NCBI RefSeq assembly: GCF_010015445.1
Contig: NC_053116.1
Coordinates: forward strand, 23,643,107 to 23,707,106
Direction of reading: 5' to 3'
Length of the DNA: 64,000 nt
Source: Perca fluviatilis
Lineage: Eukaryota; Chordata; Actinopteri; Perciformes; Percidae
Below are positions 12,832-25,324 of the stretch, in pieces (within the stretch, counting starts at the first letter, position 1; each line of letters starts with the position of its first letter). The notes beneath the pieces were generated by a model. That model did not search any database. It was given only the letters and a program-made list of their open reading frames with translations, and was not told the origin of the DNA. The translations under genes and the position numbers were made by a program.

Positions 12832-13875
12832 CAGTTTTTTTATTGCTTTGGTACTATTGCTGCAAGTAGGTGGTAGAACCTCACAACTCTTAGTACAAAA
12901 TTCAAAGCAGATCATCAAAATGGCTGTTTTTTCAAAAATGTAATCACATTTTCAATTGACTAAGTACAACACACAGAATTACACAGTAACTTTTTCACCA
13001 CACCTAATCAGTGTGTCATCAAAGACAATACCTTTCATATGAAGTAATTGTCTTTCATAATGCAACGCTCACTTTTGATATGCTTCTCTTCTGATATGCA
13101 TAAATACATTTCATCAACATTTAATCCAACTGCTCTTAATGGTTCATCACTGAACCGTTTGGTAAATCTATATATTTTAAATTGATTTGTCAGGTATTTA
13201 AAATGTGTGTATGTATGAACATCTAAATTACATGAACCACACATAATGAATATTCGTTATTACACATTGATTTCACCTAGTGGTAACCACAATTGGCACT
13301 GGCAATTTTCTTCAACATGGAGAAGGATAGACAGAAAGGAATAGGAAGAGCTTGTGGACAAGGGATCGGTCAGAGTGGTGGGCATGGGCATCAGCAGAGA
13401 GGCCAGAGGGGTTAGCGTAAATACTGTAAAAACAAATTTGGCCAAATGATTGTAGAGGATGTCTTCATTGATCAGAATTTGATTTGTTTGGGTAATGTAA
13501 GTGTATTGCCTAACTGTAATCTGTCTTTTACACTACTGTAGCATATTACTTTCGGCTCTTCTAACGGCGATTTGAAACATTTATCTTGCATTGTTTGTAA
13601 CTGGATTCACTGGTAGTTAAAATGTCTAAACTGAAAAGATATCATTAGGTTGTGTTTTGGTGATTGAACCATGACATTTAAAAAAAATAATATATATTTG
13701 AATCAATGATTGTGTGGTGAGAGATGTTTACAATCACAATGGCAAGTTTTGAATGAAAAACTGGCTGTGTGTTACAAGTTTGATGAGTTTGGAGTTTTGT
13801 ACTAAGAGTTGTGAAATTGTACCACATAGTTGCGATAATAGTACCAAAGCAATAAAAAAAAATAAAAAAAAACTG
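12832..13875. mobile_element. Tc1/mariner-like element, 1044 bp, degenerate
   Basis: The left end CAGTTTTTTTATTGCTTTGG continues to TACTATTGCTGC and, farther in, CACAACTCTTAGTACAAAA. The right end is its inverted counterpart (TTTTGTACTAAGAGTTGTG ... GTACCAAAGCAATAAAAA ... AAACTG). The terminal inverted repeat is about 70 bp. A TA dinucleotide flanks each end (12830-12831 and 13876-13877), as expected for Tc1/mariner insertion. The interior has a short G/R/Q-rich open stretch from ATG 13317, which may be a remnant of a transposase N terminus, then stops. No intact transposase remains. Confidence 0.75.
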
Positions 13876-13876
13876 T

Positions 13877-14884
13877 AAGGTTTTACCTTATCTCTTCCTG
13901 CAAGGATGTCCTTTGCTTTTCAGTATCATGTATGTAATGAATTTCCACTGTGTCTTTGTTCAGAGGGCCAATGGATAAAAGTTAGGAGCAGCTGTTTTAC
14001 AGCGGTACATCCCTCTTCCTTTTGCCCTCATCTCTCTCCTGTCTCTTTCAGCCCTCCAGGAATATGGGATTCTTTTTTAAATCACTTCAATTAACATGGA
14101 GCCATAAAACTGATGCTCCTTGAGTGTTTTCACACCCTTGTCCTATTTGCTTTCTCCTCTGGTCATCCCTGCTTTCTTTTACCTATTTCCCCCTAACTTT
14201 ATTAGGTAGCAGGCTTTTGTGTTGCTGCAACAAGTCACTTCCTCCATGGGCAGACAGGGAGGGAACATGGAAATACTGAAGAAAAGGCACATAAAGGCTT
14301 GAAGGAGCAACTTTTTTCACTAAAAACTGTAAAGTGTTTTGGCTATGAAATGTACAGAAGTCTAAGCCTCAACCTGAATTGATTTATCTTTTTGTAATGT
14401 TTATATACTCAATTGTATTTTATATATATCTAATTGCCTCTTGTATATTTAGTTATATCACTGCTAATGGATTGCTTAGCATGCAGTGATACTGAAAACA
14501 ATACATGTGTGTGAAATCACACATTACTGCAAGGTGACACATTTGGCACCAGAGGACTAACAAAGGTGCAGTTAAGCATGCAATCCACCTACTTACTGGC
14601 ACTTTTTTCTAAACTGTGGTCAGTAAGGAAGTCGAAAGGAAGTCAAAGTTTACTTAGCCCCCCTGCTTCTTAAGCAAATAACATTTTCATTGCATGTTGT
14701 TGTGAGTAGGTGTAATCTATGTTGAAGAGCACAGTTTAATAGATCAAACAGATCAAGTAGAAGAAAGATAAAACAGATCAAGTAGAAAAAAGATAAAGAT
14801 CTGCCTCGACCTCAGTGTTGCTAAAAAAGTCTGGTTTTGTGCATTTATCTTTGAAGGGAAACAAGAGCAAAAAGCATGCATGAA

Positions 14885-14972
<88 letters not shown>

Positions 14973-17900
14973 TGGGTATCAAAGCATTTGTTCTAGCCAG
15001 GTCAGTAGATTTATTCAGTCTCTGGAGACCTGTATGGCCTACTGGACAGGAGCAGACCTGCTCTGCTGCTGCAGCAGACAATAGAACCAGTCAGACTGTC
15101 CTATCCAGTCTGTGACCCTGCCCAAAACTGGGTTTGAATCCATGCATAATGCAGCTCACTCTAGGTAGGTCAGGTAAATAAGAGATCTGGCCTTATTGCA
15201 AAGCACAAGATGTTGCTAAAGTTTTGCAGGTTACAAGCAGCAGTGGCAGTTAAATGTTACACCTTCACCTATTAGTCTTGGTCAAAATAGAGTACCCGTT
15301 TGTTCAAATTGTCTAAATTGTCTAAAGTGCATGCAAAGTAATGAAGAGGTTTTATTTTTTCCTATCACTGTTTTCAGAGTTCAAATCACTGATTGCATTA
15401 CATTATGCTCTGTTTGTTACAGTTTATATCAATTTATGTCAGTCTCCCAGAACTGATCCTTGACAAATAAGACCCGTAGACATCATAAACATGTATGTCA
15501 CAGCTAAGTCCTCTTTGTGCTGCTCTTTAGCTACTGGTATATGTTTGCGAACTAGGTTAAATACAAAATAATGATAGAATCAGAGCAGAGCAACAGCAAA
15601 CAAAGCATGACTTGCAAAAAGCCATGCTTTCTGAAAATGTCCTGTAAAGTATGAAAATGATATGACGTAAGTTATAATCTTGCCATCTGTTATATTGAAA
15701 CACAAGAACCGTGTGTTTTGATATAATGAATTGAGGGCCGCGAACTTTAGTGCTGAACTAAAATAAGATGTCTTGCAATAGCTGGACAGTTTTAAAGTCC
15801 ACAACTTTGACACAAGCAGTACACTTTCTGAAGACGTAACTGTACATCAGTATGTTCTTTTTCTTCTTCAGTGACCCATGGCATTGGTCCAGTCTACTGA
15901 TGTTCTGCATGACACTGGACAGACTCCCTCTCCACCCGGGACTGTGGTAGGTGAGTGTGATCATTGCCTGTTTGACTCAGGAGGACAAAAAGCTACAGTA
16001 CAAGCAACAGCAAAGGCATCTGTCACCACTGTGAGTATACACACGTGAAAGAAATATAACAGTTGTAAATGGGGGGGCTATATGGTCACGGCACAGCCTC
16101 CAACTCCCCATCTCGCACCGCATATGCCAACAAACAGCCCACAACTCCCTTCAGCAGGGGTGACTTTGCATGTACATATTTGCTCATTGTGATTGTCAGC
16201 TTTTTGCCAGCCCCTTCTGGTGAGAGAGTGAGCAAACATGCCCCTCTCCTCTGTGGACCTAAAGACTGAAAGACGCATAACAAAAGGTGGAGAAAAGAGC
16301 AGTTAGAAAGGTAAAGAAAAGCGGGTGAAGTTCGAAAGCATCAACGTTGAAACAGAAAGAATAAATAGACTGTATGTCTCCACTGCTACTGATACCAGAT
16401 CTATACATCTTTACAGCTGCGAGTAAAAAGAAACTGCAAAAATAGTGCAAACACAAATAGAAATAACAGAAGATACTTTTTAAAAATGTCTAGCCAATAG
16501 AAGGACCTTTTCTTTATGGGCAAGAATAACGAGTTGTGTCCAAGTAATGATCATTGTTGGTTTGTGGCTCCTCAGCTTCCTGTTTTTCCTCTCTGTGGTC
16601 TCTCCTCAGTCATACAGAGTCAAAGGAGTCAAAAGCCAGCTAGCATGTGGGATCTATGAGAATGGATGAGGTTGTTGCCCACTGTGAGCATTGCCCTGGG
16701 GAATTGTTGGACCAAACCTGACTCTAACACTTGCCACCTCACTGCGAATGATGCTCTAAAGACTGTACATCCTCCTTACCCAGGCCAAATCAACAGAGCC
16801 ATTTACACACTCGTGATTTGATGGGTTCGTCCTCTCTTGTTTTAATATCCTTGTAAGATCTGTATTCAGTGTTGCACCTTCAAATTAGAGTTTTTTAAAT
16901 CAAGTGAGGTACATTTTAGAGTTTGGATTTGTGTTTATGGTTAAGGTCAGATTTAGATGAGAGTAGAACTTATGACAGTTTGTGTATGGGAATATATGAA
17001 GGTCCTCATAATTATAGCATGTAATTGCTGATTTTGAGAGATTACCCATGTTGGGGTTTTGGATTCACAAATTGAACTTTGAATTGAAGTTTCCAAAACA
17101 TAAAAAATACAAATTATAACAGTGCCACTGCTGGATTTAGTTTATGTCGTTTTTATTTATTTAAAAGGATGTAGAAGAGACGGGATGGCATTAGTCACCT
17201 GGAAACTTGAGCTACGTTTCTCATCACACAAAATGACATCATGAGAAAGCACCTGTTTGTAGGACACAAAACACACTGTATGCCCAGGAAACAGCTGCCC
17301 ATCTATTGTTGTCTGGTGTTTTGGTTTATGGACAACATGAACCTCTCAACAAAGCCAAGTCCCTGTGGATGACAATGCTCTAAGTAGGAGGCCGAGTGAA
17401 GGGCATGCAGTGTTAAATGAAGTGCAATGTCAGCCTTTTTCTTGTTTTTATTGGGCAGTCAAGTGGATGATGCAGCTCAGTTGGGGGTTGCAGTAAAAGA
17501 GGAGAGAAGATTCTTTCACACTTAGGTGTCTATCCTGTTATCAAGCCCATTCATAATGATGGAAGTGTCCAGCGGTGGCAGTAACAGGGTCCATGCACAC
17601 ACTTGTACACACACTTACACAGGCTAGGGTAATTGTGATGCTTCAAGTCAAGTGCAGAAATCAACCATTTCTTTTGCAAGTGCCAACCAACTGTGTTCAT
17701 ATACTACTAATACTAATACTAAAAGAAAACATTATGCCCACCATCCACCTCCCTACAAATTCCATTTGGTATATAAATATAATTTGCATTATACAGTTAT
17801 ATTTGGCTGAAAAAAGCAACAAAAGAAACAGCAACAAAAATTCTCCAGAGACACATAATTTGCCAGAATACCAAACACATGAACCATAGTATACAGGGTT

Positions 17901-18255
17901 AAAACAGACATGTAAACATGCATGACTATAACCTAAAAATGACATTATATTAAACTACATTAGAATTTTTACCAAAGTGAAAATAGCAAGAAGCTTCCAC
18001 ACATAAAGATGAGGTTGGGGTGGTAAAGAGAGCTACAGCAGCAAACAGCGTTGGCATTAGGGGATCAGCAGAGAAATGGTGACAACTTTAAGGTTATAAA
18101 CACTGCCCTGGATGCTCATGTCTTGGATGAGCATTTCAGGTGCTGCTATCAGGCTGCAGACTTAAAAAGTCCCAAAGGCCAGGAAGAATGATTACAAGGA
18201 ATCCTTTATTCCATCAGCTGTGACCCTTCTCAATAAGAACCTGCTCCCTCCACTC
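13877..18255. other. Intergenic DNA with one long TG array, no gene recognised
   Basis: Apart from the microsatellite at 14889-14968 this stretch holds only short open frames without domain signatures. A duplicated 25 bp word (agatcaagtagaaaaaagataaa type) occurs at about 14751-14798. No promoter or splice-site set was convincing. Confidence 0.45.
14889..14968. repeat. (TG)n microsatellite
   Basis: Uninterrupted TG array of about 80 bp. Translated frames across it are repeat artefacts. Confidence 0.97.
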
Positions 18256-18271
18256 CACCCACCCAACCACC

Positions 18272-18365
<94 letters not shown>
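18256..18365. repeat. (CCCA)n followed by (CA)n microsatellite
   Basis: A short CCCA-rich stretch (18256-18280) runs into a pure CA array to 18365, followed by an alternating ATGCATGCATG stretch. Confidence 0.95.
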
Positions 18366-18367
<2 letters not shown>

Positions 18368-19479
18368 CATGCATGGTGCACGCACACATGCTATTTATTA
18401 ACATGTTTCATATTGATGTAGCTGAGGTCTGTCAGATAATCTGACTGATGATCTGCTAAGAAGATTTTCCCACCTTCATTGTTAGTTGGGATTGACCAAT
18501 AAGACAATGATCAGTCTAATAATCCTTTATGTGTCCCAGCCTAACCTGTGTAAGCAGGGAGAAGCCTGTACTCACCTGTACCTGCTATTTAATTGCTTGA
18601 TCCTACAAGAGGAACATTTCTTTACATTCAGCGGACTCAAACTTGACAGCAGAACAATGGCTTCAGCTCTACTGGTGAATGATTTATCTTGTGTTTGATG
18701 CTAAATAAATGACATATAATAATTTGTGTTCCTCTTAAACTTTAGCCTCTAAACATTTTCCACATTCAGTTATAAACAAACAGAACATACAGTCCAAAAG
18801 AGGAATGTTATTTTGATTAAGGCATTACTCGTGTCTGTACTGAGGGAGGCACTGTTGGATTTGTTGGAAGAGGCATTTCTAAAATGGTTATTCAACTAAG
18901 AGTAAAATGTCAGCGTTTAAAACAGCTGTCAGACGTAAGTCATCTTGTCATTTTGTTTAAAAATAAAAACACCAGAAACAACTTAATTTAAATACAGTGT
19001 AAGACTTGCATCAGCAGTCACTTTCTACCTCCATGTATTGAAGCAGTTTATTAAAGTGAAACATGAACACAGTTCGCTTTGAAAATCTTAGCATTTACTA
19101 ACTATTCAGCACAGGATTAAACATGCTTTCAGACAGAAACCTGGAATTAAAAATAACTCACAGTGCTTATTTTTGCACACAAAGAAGAAGATGATCCACT
19201 AATCCGGTGCCACAGGTGCACAAATACCTGTGTAAGCAGAGTTAATACTGATAAAAGCTTTTGGAAGAAGAAAAGAGGAACAAGGAAAAGTTCCCACACT
19301 TTGACTGTTTTGTTTCTCTCTCTCTCTGTGTCCTTCTGCCCCTTTTTTCAGTCCTGCCAAAATGTAAAGCAGTGTGCCAGCTATGAATGAAAATAAATGA
19401 TAGGGGAGGGAAAAAATAATAGACTACAGAAAAACCAACATTGACTCGTGTAACTCACCTGTTGGTGAGAGTTTTTGTT
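18366..19479. other. Intergenic DNA, no gene recognised
   Basis: AT-rich sequence with no recognised element. Confidence 0.45.
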
Positions 19480-19676
19480 TAGTGTTCATTCAGGCTTCGG
19501 GCCCCTCCCTGAGGCAGCGTCAGTTCCCAGGTAGAGAGAGATGGGAGGAGAGTTCCCACCACGCTCTCTAACCGTTCTCACCATAGCTTATTGGTCGGAC
19601 GTTGCCTCATCGCTGAAACACGACACTCCTCCAGCAGCACAGACAGGTGTGTGAGGCTGCAGGGCTGAAAGAGCTG
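19480..19676 (+). promoter_or_regulatory. Candidate promoter and non-coding first exon (weak)
   Basis: A GC-richer island in AT-rich DNA contains an inverted CCAAT box (ATTGG, 19590-19594) and a purine-rich GAGAGAGAGATGGGAGG tract. It ends with a strong splice donor, CTG/GTAAGTGTG (junction at 19676/19677). This is the layout of a short 5' untranslated exon. No second exon was found within the following few kilobases, so any transcript would have to splice far away or be a lncRNA. Confidence 0.25.
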
Positions 19677-21257
19677 GTAAGTGTGTGTGTGCCAGACACG
19701 AGGACAAAGAGATGTGCGAGGAGGAGGGTGATGAGCAAGTTTTACTTACGCTTTGTCATACCTTCAGTATCATACGATGTCAATGTATCATGCATACGTC
19801 GTGAGGCGTCGTTGAGCACATTGTGTTTGGGAGCATTCACCTCATCTTTGCCTTTGTGTTTAGCAGCTGCTCCACCAACCCCAGGACAGGTGTACACAAA
19901 CAGTGGATATTTTGCCAATACATAGGCAAATGAGCCTCTTAAATCAAATGATTATGGTTCCCACAGAACTTTTCACAATCACTGTTGTAGAAGGGAGTTG
20001 GGAAAGAAAATTGTGTCAGTTTTTCTTTATTTTGGCTGACTAATCTGGAATTGTGATTTAAGTCTGACTTCAGTCCAAGTCACAAGTCTCAAGTCTATAC
20101 AGATCTGCTCATGGTCAGGAAATGCATTCATGACTTTATATTTGTTCTGTAAACAACAACAACACTTAATAACAGCCACACACAACTAGCATTTCAGTAC
20201 TCAGAGCAGTTTTCCCCTATGTTTTTCTTCATCTTTTGGCATTTGAATGTAGACAGCAAATATTTGAAAATGCCAGCGTGGTTGGAAAATGTTCTCACAT
20301 AAATAGTTTTGGTTACTCATCTGCAAGAGTATGGAAAGGAGAAAACCATTTAATTAGGTTGACAACATGAGACTTGAGTTCAAATAATCCAAACAAAGAA
20401 TGTGGCTCAGTTTGTGAAGTTTCAGTTTTAGTATTGAGCATGATAATTTAAAAGAGGCTGACGGGTGAACCCTTTCACTCTGAGCATTTCTGTGTGAAAT
20501 GGAAAATGACTGTGGCATTGACGAAAATTGAAGCAACATTTGTTTTTGAAAACTGTGTGTGGCAAGGTGTGAGGTTGAACAGGTCAGTCATGCATTATCT
20601 CAGTTAATGCAGGTGTTTCTTTCTGAATGAGGAACAGGTATACCAAGATATGAGTGAACTTGCTCTGCACCTGTGAACGTTATGAACTCCTTGGTAGCTT
20701 CCTGAAGCCAGCTCTTATCACAGAATGTTACTTTAGCAGCCCACAGTGACAACTGACTTCCTGGTGTGGGTTTCGACAAAGAATGGTTCTCATGCTTACT
20801 TGGCACTGGCAGGTCCCCACCTGGAGACATGTTTACTGTCACCTCAGTCTGACTGACAAGTAGCAATAACAGGTGAATGTTTTACCATTCACTGTCTTTG
20901 CCTTTTCCGTTCAAGTTAAATATAGGGACTTTTTTGGAAATCTTGAAGATTTCAGACTTTATTCATTTTCATTGTTTCCTTGGTGGTTAAAACCTGCCTG
21001 AAGCTTGTGCCAGATTTGATTCTTGATAAATTACAGGGGAACCGTTTATACGTGTTTTGCGAGGTAACTGCTCCAAATATTAAAAGAATTGCATTGTGGG
21101 TAATGTAGGTGCCAGGTTTTGATAAGAAAGAAAAATGTGTGAAATAAAAAAATTTGATTGACTGCTTTGTACGTTTTTAAGAAGTAATTTTTTCAAACTG
21201 TTCATTGTGAGTCCGACAATGTTATAGGAGGCCAATCTCAAGTCTGTACAGTTCTCC

Positions 21258-21288
21258 TTGTGTTACGAGACGTAGCCTCGTAACACAA
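21258..21288. repeat. Perfect 12 bp inverted repeat (hairpin)
   Basis: TTGTGTTACGAG (21258-21269) and its exact complement CTCGTAACACAA (21277-21288) enclose a 7-base loop. There is no T-run after it and no extension of pairing outward. It could be a small hairpin or a residue of a palindromic element. Confidence 0.8.
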
Positions 21289-21601
21289 GACCAATATTTT
21301 TACTCTACTTTTACTCCATGATCAGTAAATATTATGTTTAATTATAGCTGAACAAAGTTGTTCTCCTTATGTTTAACAACTGATCAATCAGACTGCCTTG
21401 GTTCAGTGTATAGTTTACACCATATAGTTATCTATATCAATATGACATAAAAAGAACAAAACTCAAGCCCAAATGGGTATAAAGGTAGTGGTATAAAATA
21501 TATTTGCTGAATACAAAAGCTACCAACATGGATGTGAATTATTGAACTCCACTGTTTGTTTGCCTGTCACAAAACTTTAAGAATTAAGTGCATATACATA
21601 C

Positions 21602-21604
<3 letters not shown>

Positions 21605-21637
<33 letters not shown>

Positions 21638-21651
21638 GTGTGTGTGTGTGG
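21605..21651. repeat. (TG)n microsatellite
   Basis: TG array with one C interruption. It is the first of two close arrays. Confidence 0.95.
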
Positions 21652-21747
21652 GAGGGCGGGTTCCTCTGGCTTCTGCCTCTGTCTGTTAATGTCTGTCAGT
21701 CTGCAAGCGAGTCAATGAGCCCGGCTGTGTGCCTGCTGGAACTGCGC

Positions 21748-21749
<2 letters not shown>

Positions 21750-21817
<68 letters not shown>

Positions 21818-21850
21818 CATGCGTTTGTGCGTGCGTGTGTGTTGTGTGTG
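21750..21850. repeat. (TG)n microsatellite with degenerate tail
   Basis: Pure TG array to about 21813, then a degenerate TGCGTGCATGCG tail to about 21850. Confidence 0.95.
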
Positions 21851-24800
21851 CAAGGCTGCTGACGGGACGTGTCACTATCAGACCCACACATCTCTGGCAC
21901 TGTCTGTGTTGACACTCTGCCCGAAGGGGAACGAGTCTGCAGAGGTTGAGGAGAGCAGCGGTTTCCCACGGCTGCTGCTCTCAGCCTCGGCCCTGCCTCT
22001 GCATTCCAGGGCTGCCAGCGCTCTGTAAATGTTTGGACAGCCTTGAACAAATAACACACCTTGAAAGGCACAAGCACAGGCCCTCTCTCCCTCTCTGCAC
22101 ACCCTTTCTCTTCATCCGCCTCCTTAAGCTCACATCGCTAACACCCCCAACCCACCCAAACCACAAATCTACCTCCCTCGCAGCCACCCGCCCGGCTACT
22201 GCCACTCTCAAACTTTCCCAGCTTAACTCTCAAGCACAAATAAACACCAACCTGTACTGTGTTACTATTATACACTTGCATACATAAACATGCTGACACA
22301 CACCTGTGTATATGTAAATAGATACACATGCCAATTATATTGTGACAGCAGTGCCGTAACTGTTTTACCTTTTGCAGGATTATCTTCACACTCACAAACA
22401 GAGCTATAGGAGAAATACATCTTTGTAATGAAAATTAAATTTTTTCACAGAAGCCCCATAAAACGCATTTAATGGACCCCAGATGCATTTTGAAGTACCA
22501 TAAATGTGTAAAGTAGTTTATGATTTATAGGTCCCGCATATTCATAATTATGGAAAAATTAGTTTCAGTCTCAGGAAGCAGCTACCAACCTGGCTGGACA
22601 CATTTGGCAGTGTTCATCAGTGGGAAGCCAGTGAAGGATTCTGCCCAGTTTCCTTGGAATTATGTCCTAGCCCGCATACCGCAACTTATGATAAATTCCA
22701 AATTTCGCTGCCAATGCAGGAAGTAATGTGCCCTTTATGCAGCAAGGCAGAAAGCAATGGTGTGGAGGACGGGGTGAAGGATTTACATGTAATGTCTGAC
22801 TTTCATGCAGGAGACCAGAGCTTGTGCCCCATAAAAGTTTTAATTAACTGTAACCATGACCTTTCCCCAACATCATCCATAAATTAGTTGCCATAATTCC
22901 AAAATGTTGGTATTGGATGTAAAACAGTGTTGTCACTGAACATATCTTGGGATTTTGCTGAATCGTCCAATATTGACGTTCTTGTCTGGTGATAGGCTTG
23001 TTACAGAATTGGTGACTCCTACTGGTTGGTCTGTCGCCACATTCTGTAGGCCAACAGTGGGATTTGTAGAAACATGGACTGCTGCAGGATGAATTGTCCA
23101 TTTAACACAGGGAGAAACATAGGAAGGTAATACAGGGCCCTGGTCAATATTTCCTATTAGGCACATTTTGCAACATTTTCCAACATTGTACATACTTTTT
23201 TTTTTTAAAGGTATAATTGGGCTCTACAAGTCACCTTATAAACCTGGATCTATTTTTGTTTTTACATCAAACTTATGCAGATTGAAAAGATGTTTCCCAA
23301 AAAAATTCCCATTAGGAAAAACAGTCATCAGTCATAAATCAGTTTATGTTGTGTTCTGTAAAACAATCTGCAATGACAATTTGGGGAATGTTCAAGCCTA
23401 TAACACTCAGTTTTTGCAACCATGAATATTTAATGTGATATTAATGCTCCAATAGAGGACACAGGCTTCACTGAAGTTAAAAGAGCACTTAAGTTCAGTC
23501 CGATATGAACATTAGCAAGAGTATGTACTGCTTAATCTGATAAGGGAAAAAGTTTGAAGTGCAGCATGCAATGTTTTGATACAGACATCCACCCCCAACA
23601 ATCCCTCAACACACACACAGTGTTTACATGGCCTCCAAACCACACAAAAACTTCCTGTCAAAGAGGGGATGTGAACATGATGACAGTTCAGAAGCTCGTT
23701 TAATGAGCTCCTTATCATAAAACAAAAATACACTTCGAAAAAAGAAAAGAAATAATGACTCCTCCTCCCAAAAGTCTTCATAATATACACTGGTGATTAA
23801 GACATTCAAGCTACTGTGAATCAAAACATCCATGTCATTAGGATTAATGTCTTCATAATGTAGCCAATTGTCAACCAGGCCCTCCCTCATAGAGTATGTG
23901 AACAGCACATTCATTGGGCATCAGGCTTGATGAGCAATAACGTGGCACGATAATAGCGAGGCTGACCCAGTATGAATTCCCACACAACCACCCACACGTG
24001 CACCCTGATATCTGCCAGCAGCTGTGGAATCTGGAGTTTCTTGCTCATAGTAAATCCCATGAAACATAACGCAGGACAACTTCCACTGCACTCCTCGGGC
24101 AGCAGCCACTCAAACGCGGCTCTGTTTTCATTGTCGGGAGGCCTCGGGCTACATATTTCTGTAATTTGGCTTTTATGCTCAGCAGTTTTGCAGCTGTGAT
24201 GACATTTGGGTGTCGCCCCCCTGTTTCTCACGGTCTTGCTGCCAACGCTGCTCCGGCCGCTGGTCGTCAGCCAAGACTGAGGTCTGTGTGTCAGCCCCCA
24301 CTTCTTGTGTACACATGAACACTGAAAGAAGGTGCTTTTGAAAAAAAAAATATTCCTGGCAATCGAAAATTTTCTCTGGGTCAGTTTTCCAAACTGTAGC
24401 TCAGTGGTTTCAGGGGGAGGAAGGGTGTCAGAATTACAGCACATTTAGGTGGTTCATATAACTGATAATGATGATGTTTTTATCTTTGACATGTCAGCTT
24501 CTGTCAGCTTTAAACTTGTTGAAATATGCAGCCTGTTGTGGTTCTTTACTTTTGTCATTCATGTACACATTAAAACATTTTACGTGTCATTTTTAATTGT
24601 TTCTATATTTTCTCTTATGCTCTTCTTGAATTAAGCAAGTGTTGAATCAGTTTTATCATTTTTTTATCAGCTTTGAATACAAGCATAACTTGTAAAACTT
24701 GCAAAAAATAATAAGAAAAATACTAGTTTCATCAAGTCATAGCCATGACGGGCCGACTTGTATTGGCCCAAAAAACAACATATGTGGACATTGTATGCTT

Positions 24801-25284
24801 GGTGGGATGAATGAGGCCAGTGAAATCCAACCACAGGAAAGCAGAGCTAACATTTCTCCAAGAATACCCACTGTGTACTGAGTGCAGGATATTAGCTGTG
24901 TTACTCCAAATAATCACTTTTCTGTCTTGTATTCCTCTATAAAATGATTTTCAGCGGGTAGGGAGGGAGCAGGTTTGGGTGTCAGGGTGGTGATAATGTT
25001 GGGTGTTCCCCACGGTCGCCCATGCTTGTTCTCAGCTGTCCTCCCGGAAACCTCAGTCCAGCTGCTGCCCATTACACCAGGAATGTATCCTTGGGTCACA
25101 TGCCAGGAGTGTGGTGGCACATTATTAACAGAGTGACCACTCGTCTGGGCCACTTGTGAGTTATTAACATGGCACACTCAAATCCTTCCCATGCCCCTCG
25201 GGTCCCCCTCCTTTAACTACCCGCTCTGACAGCAGCTGCCGGACTCTTGGTTTCCCAGAGTAATGGGAGCAGGGAGTGTGTCAG

Positions 25285-25286
<2 letters not shown>
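21851..25286. other. Intergenic DNA, possible regulatory blocks, no gene recognised
   Basis: The region contains the longest single open frame of the window (minus strand, 24444 to 23911, 177 codons). It has no domain, no signal sequence and no splice context. The blocks at about 23900-24330 and 24950-25260 are GC-richer, high-complexity DNA and could be conserved non-coding elements. This is a guess from composition only. Confidence 0.35.

Positions 25287-25322
<36 letters not shown>
25287..25322. repeat. (TG)n microsatellite
   Basis: Short pure TG array. Confidence 0.95.

Positions 25323-25324
<2 letters not shown>

Noticed and set aside
14876..15115. Open frames of alternating C/V or H/T residues at this and all other CA/TG arrays
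   Set aside because: Pure microsatellite translation, not proteins.
15040..15140. tRNA-like B-box word (gggtttgaatccatg) near 15129
   Set aside because: No matching A-box at the right distance and no stem pairing. Not enough for a SINE or tRNA call.
23911..24444. 177-codon minus-strand open frame, the longest simple frame outside her9 and the LINE
   Set aside because: No recognised domain, low-complexity K/F run in the middle, overlapping frames on both strands, and no splice or promoter context. More likely GC-richer non-coding DNA.
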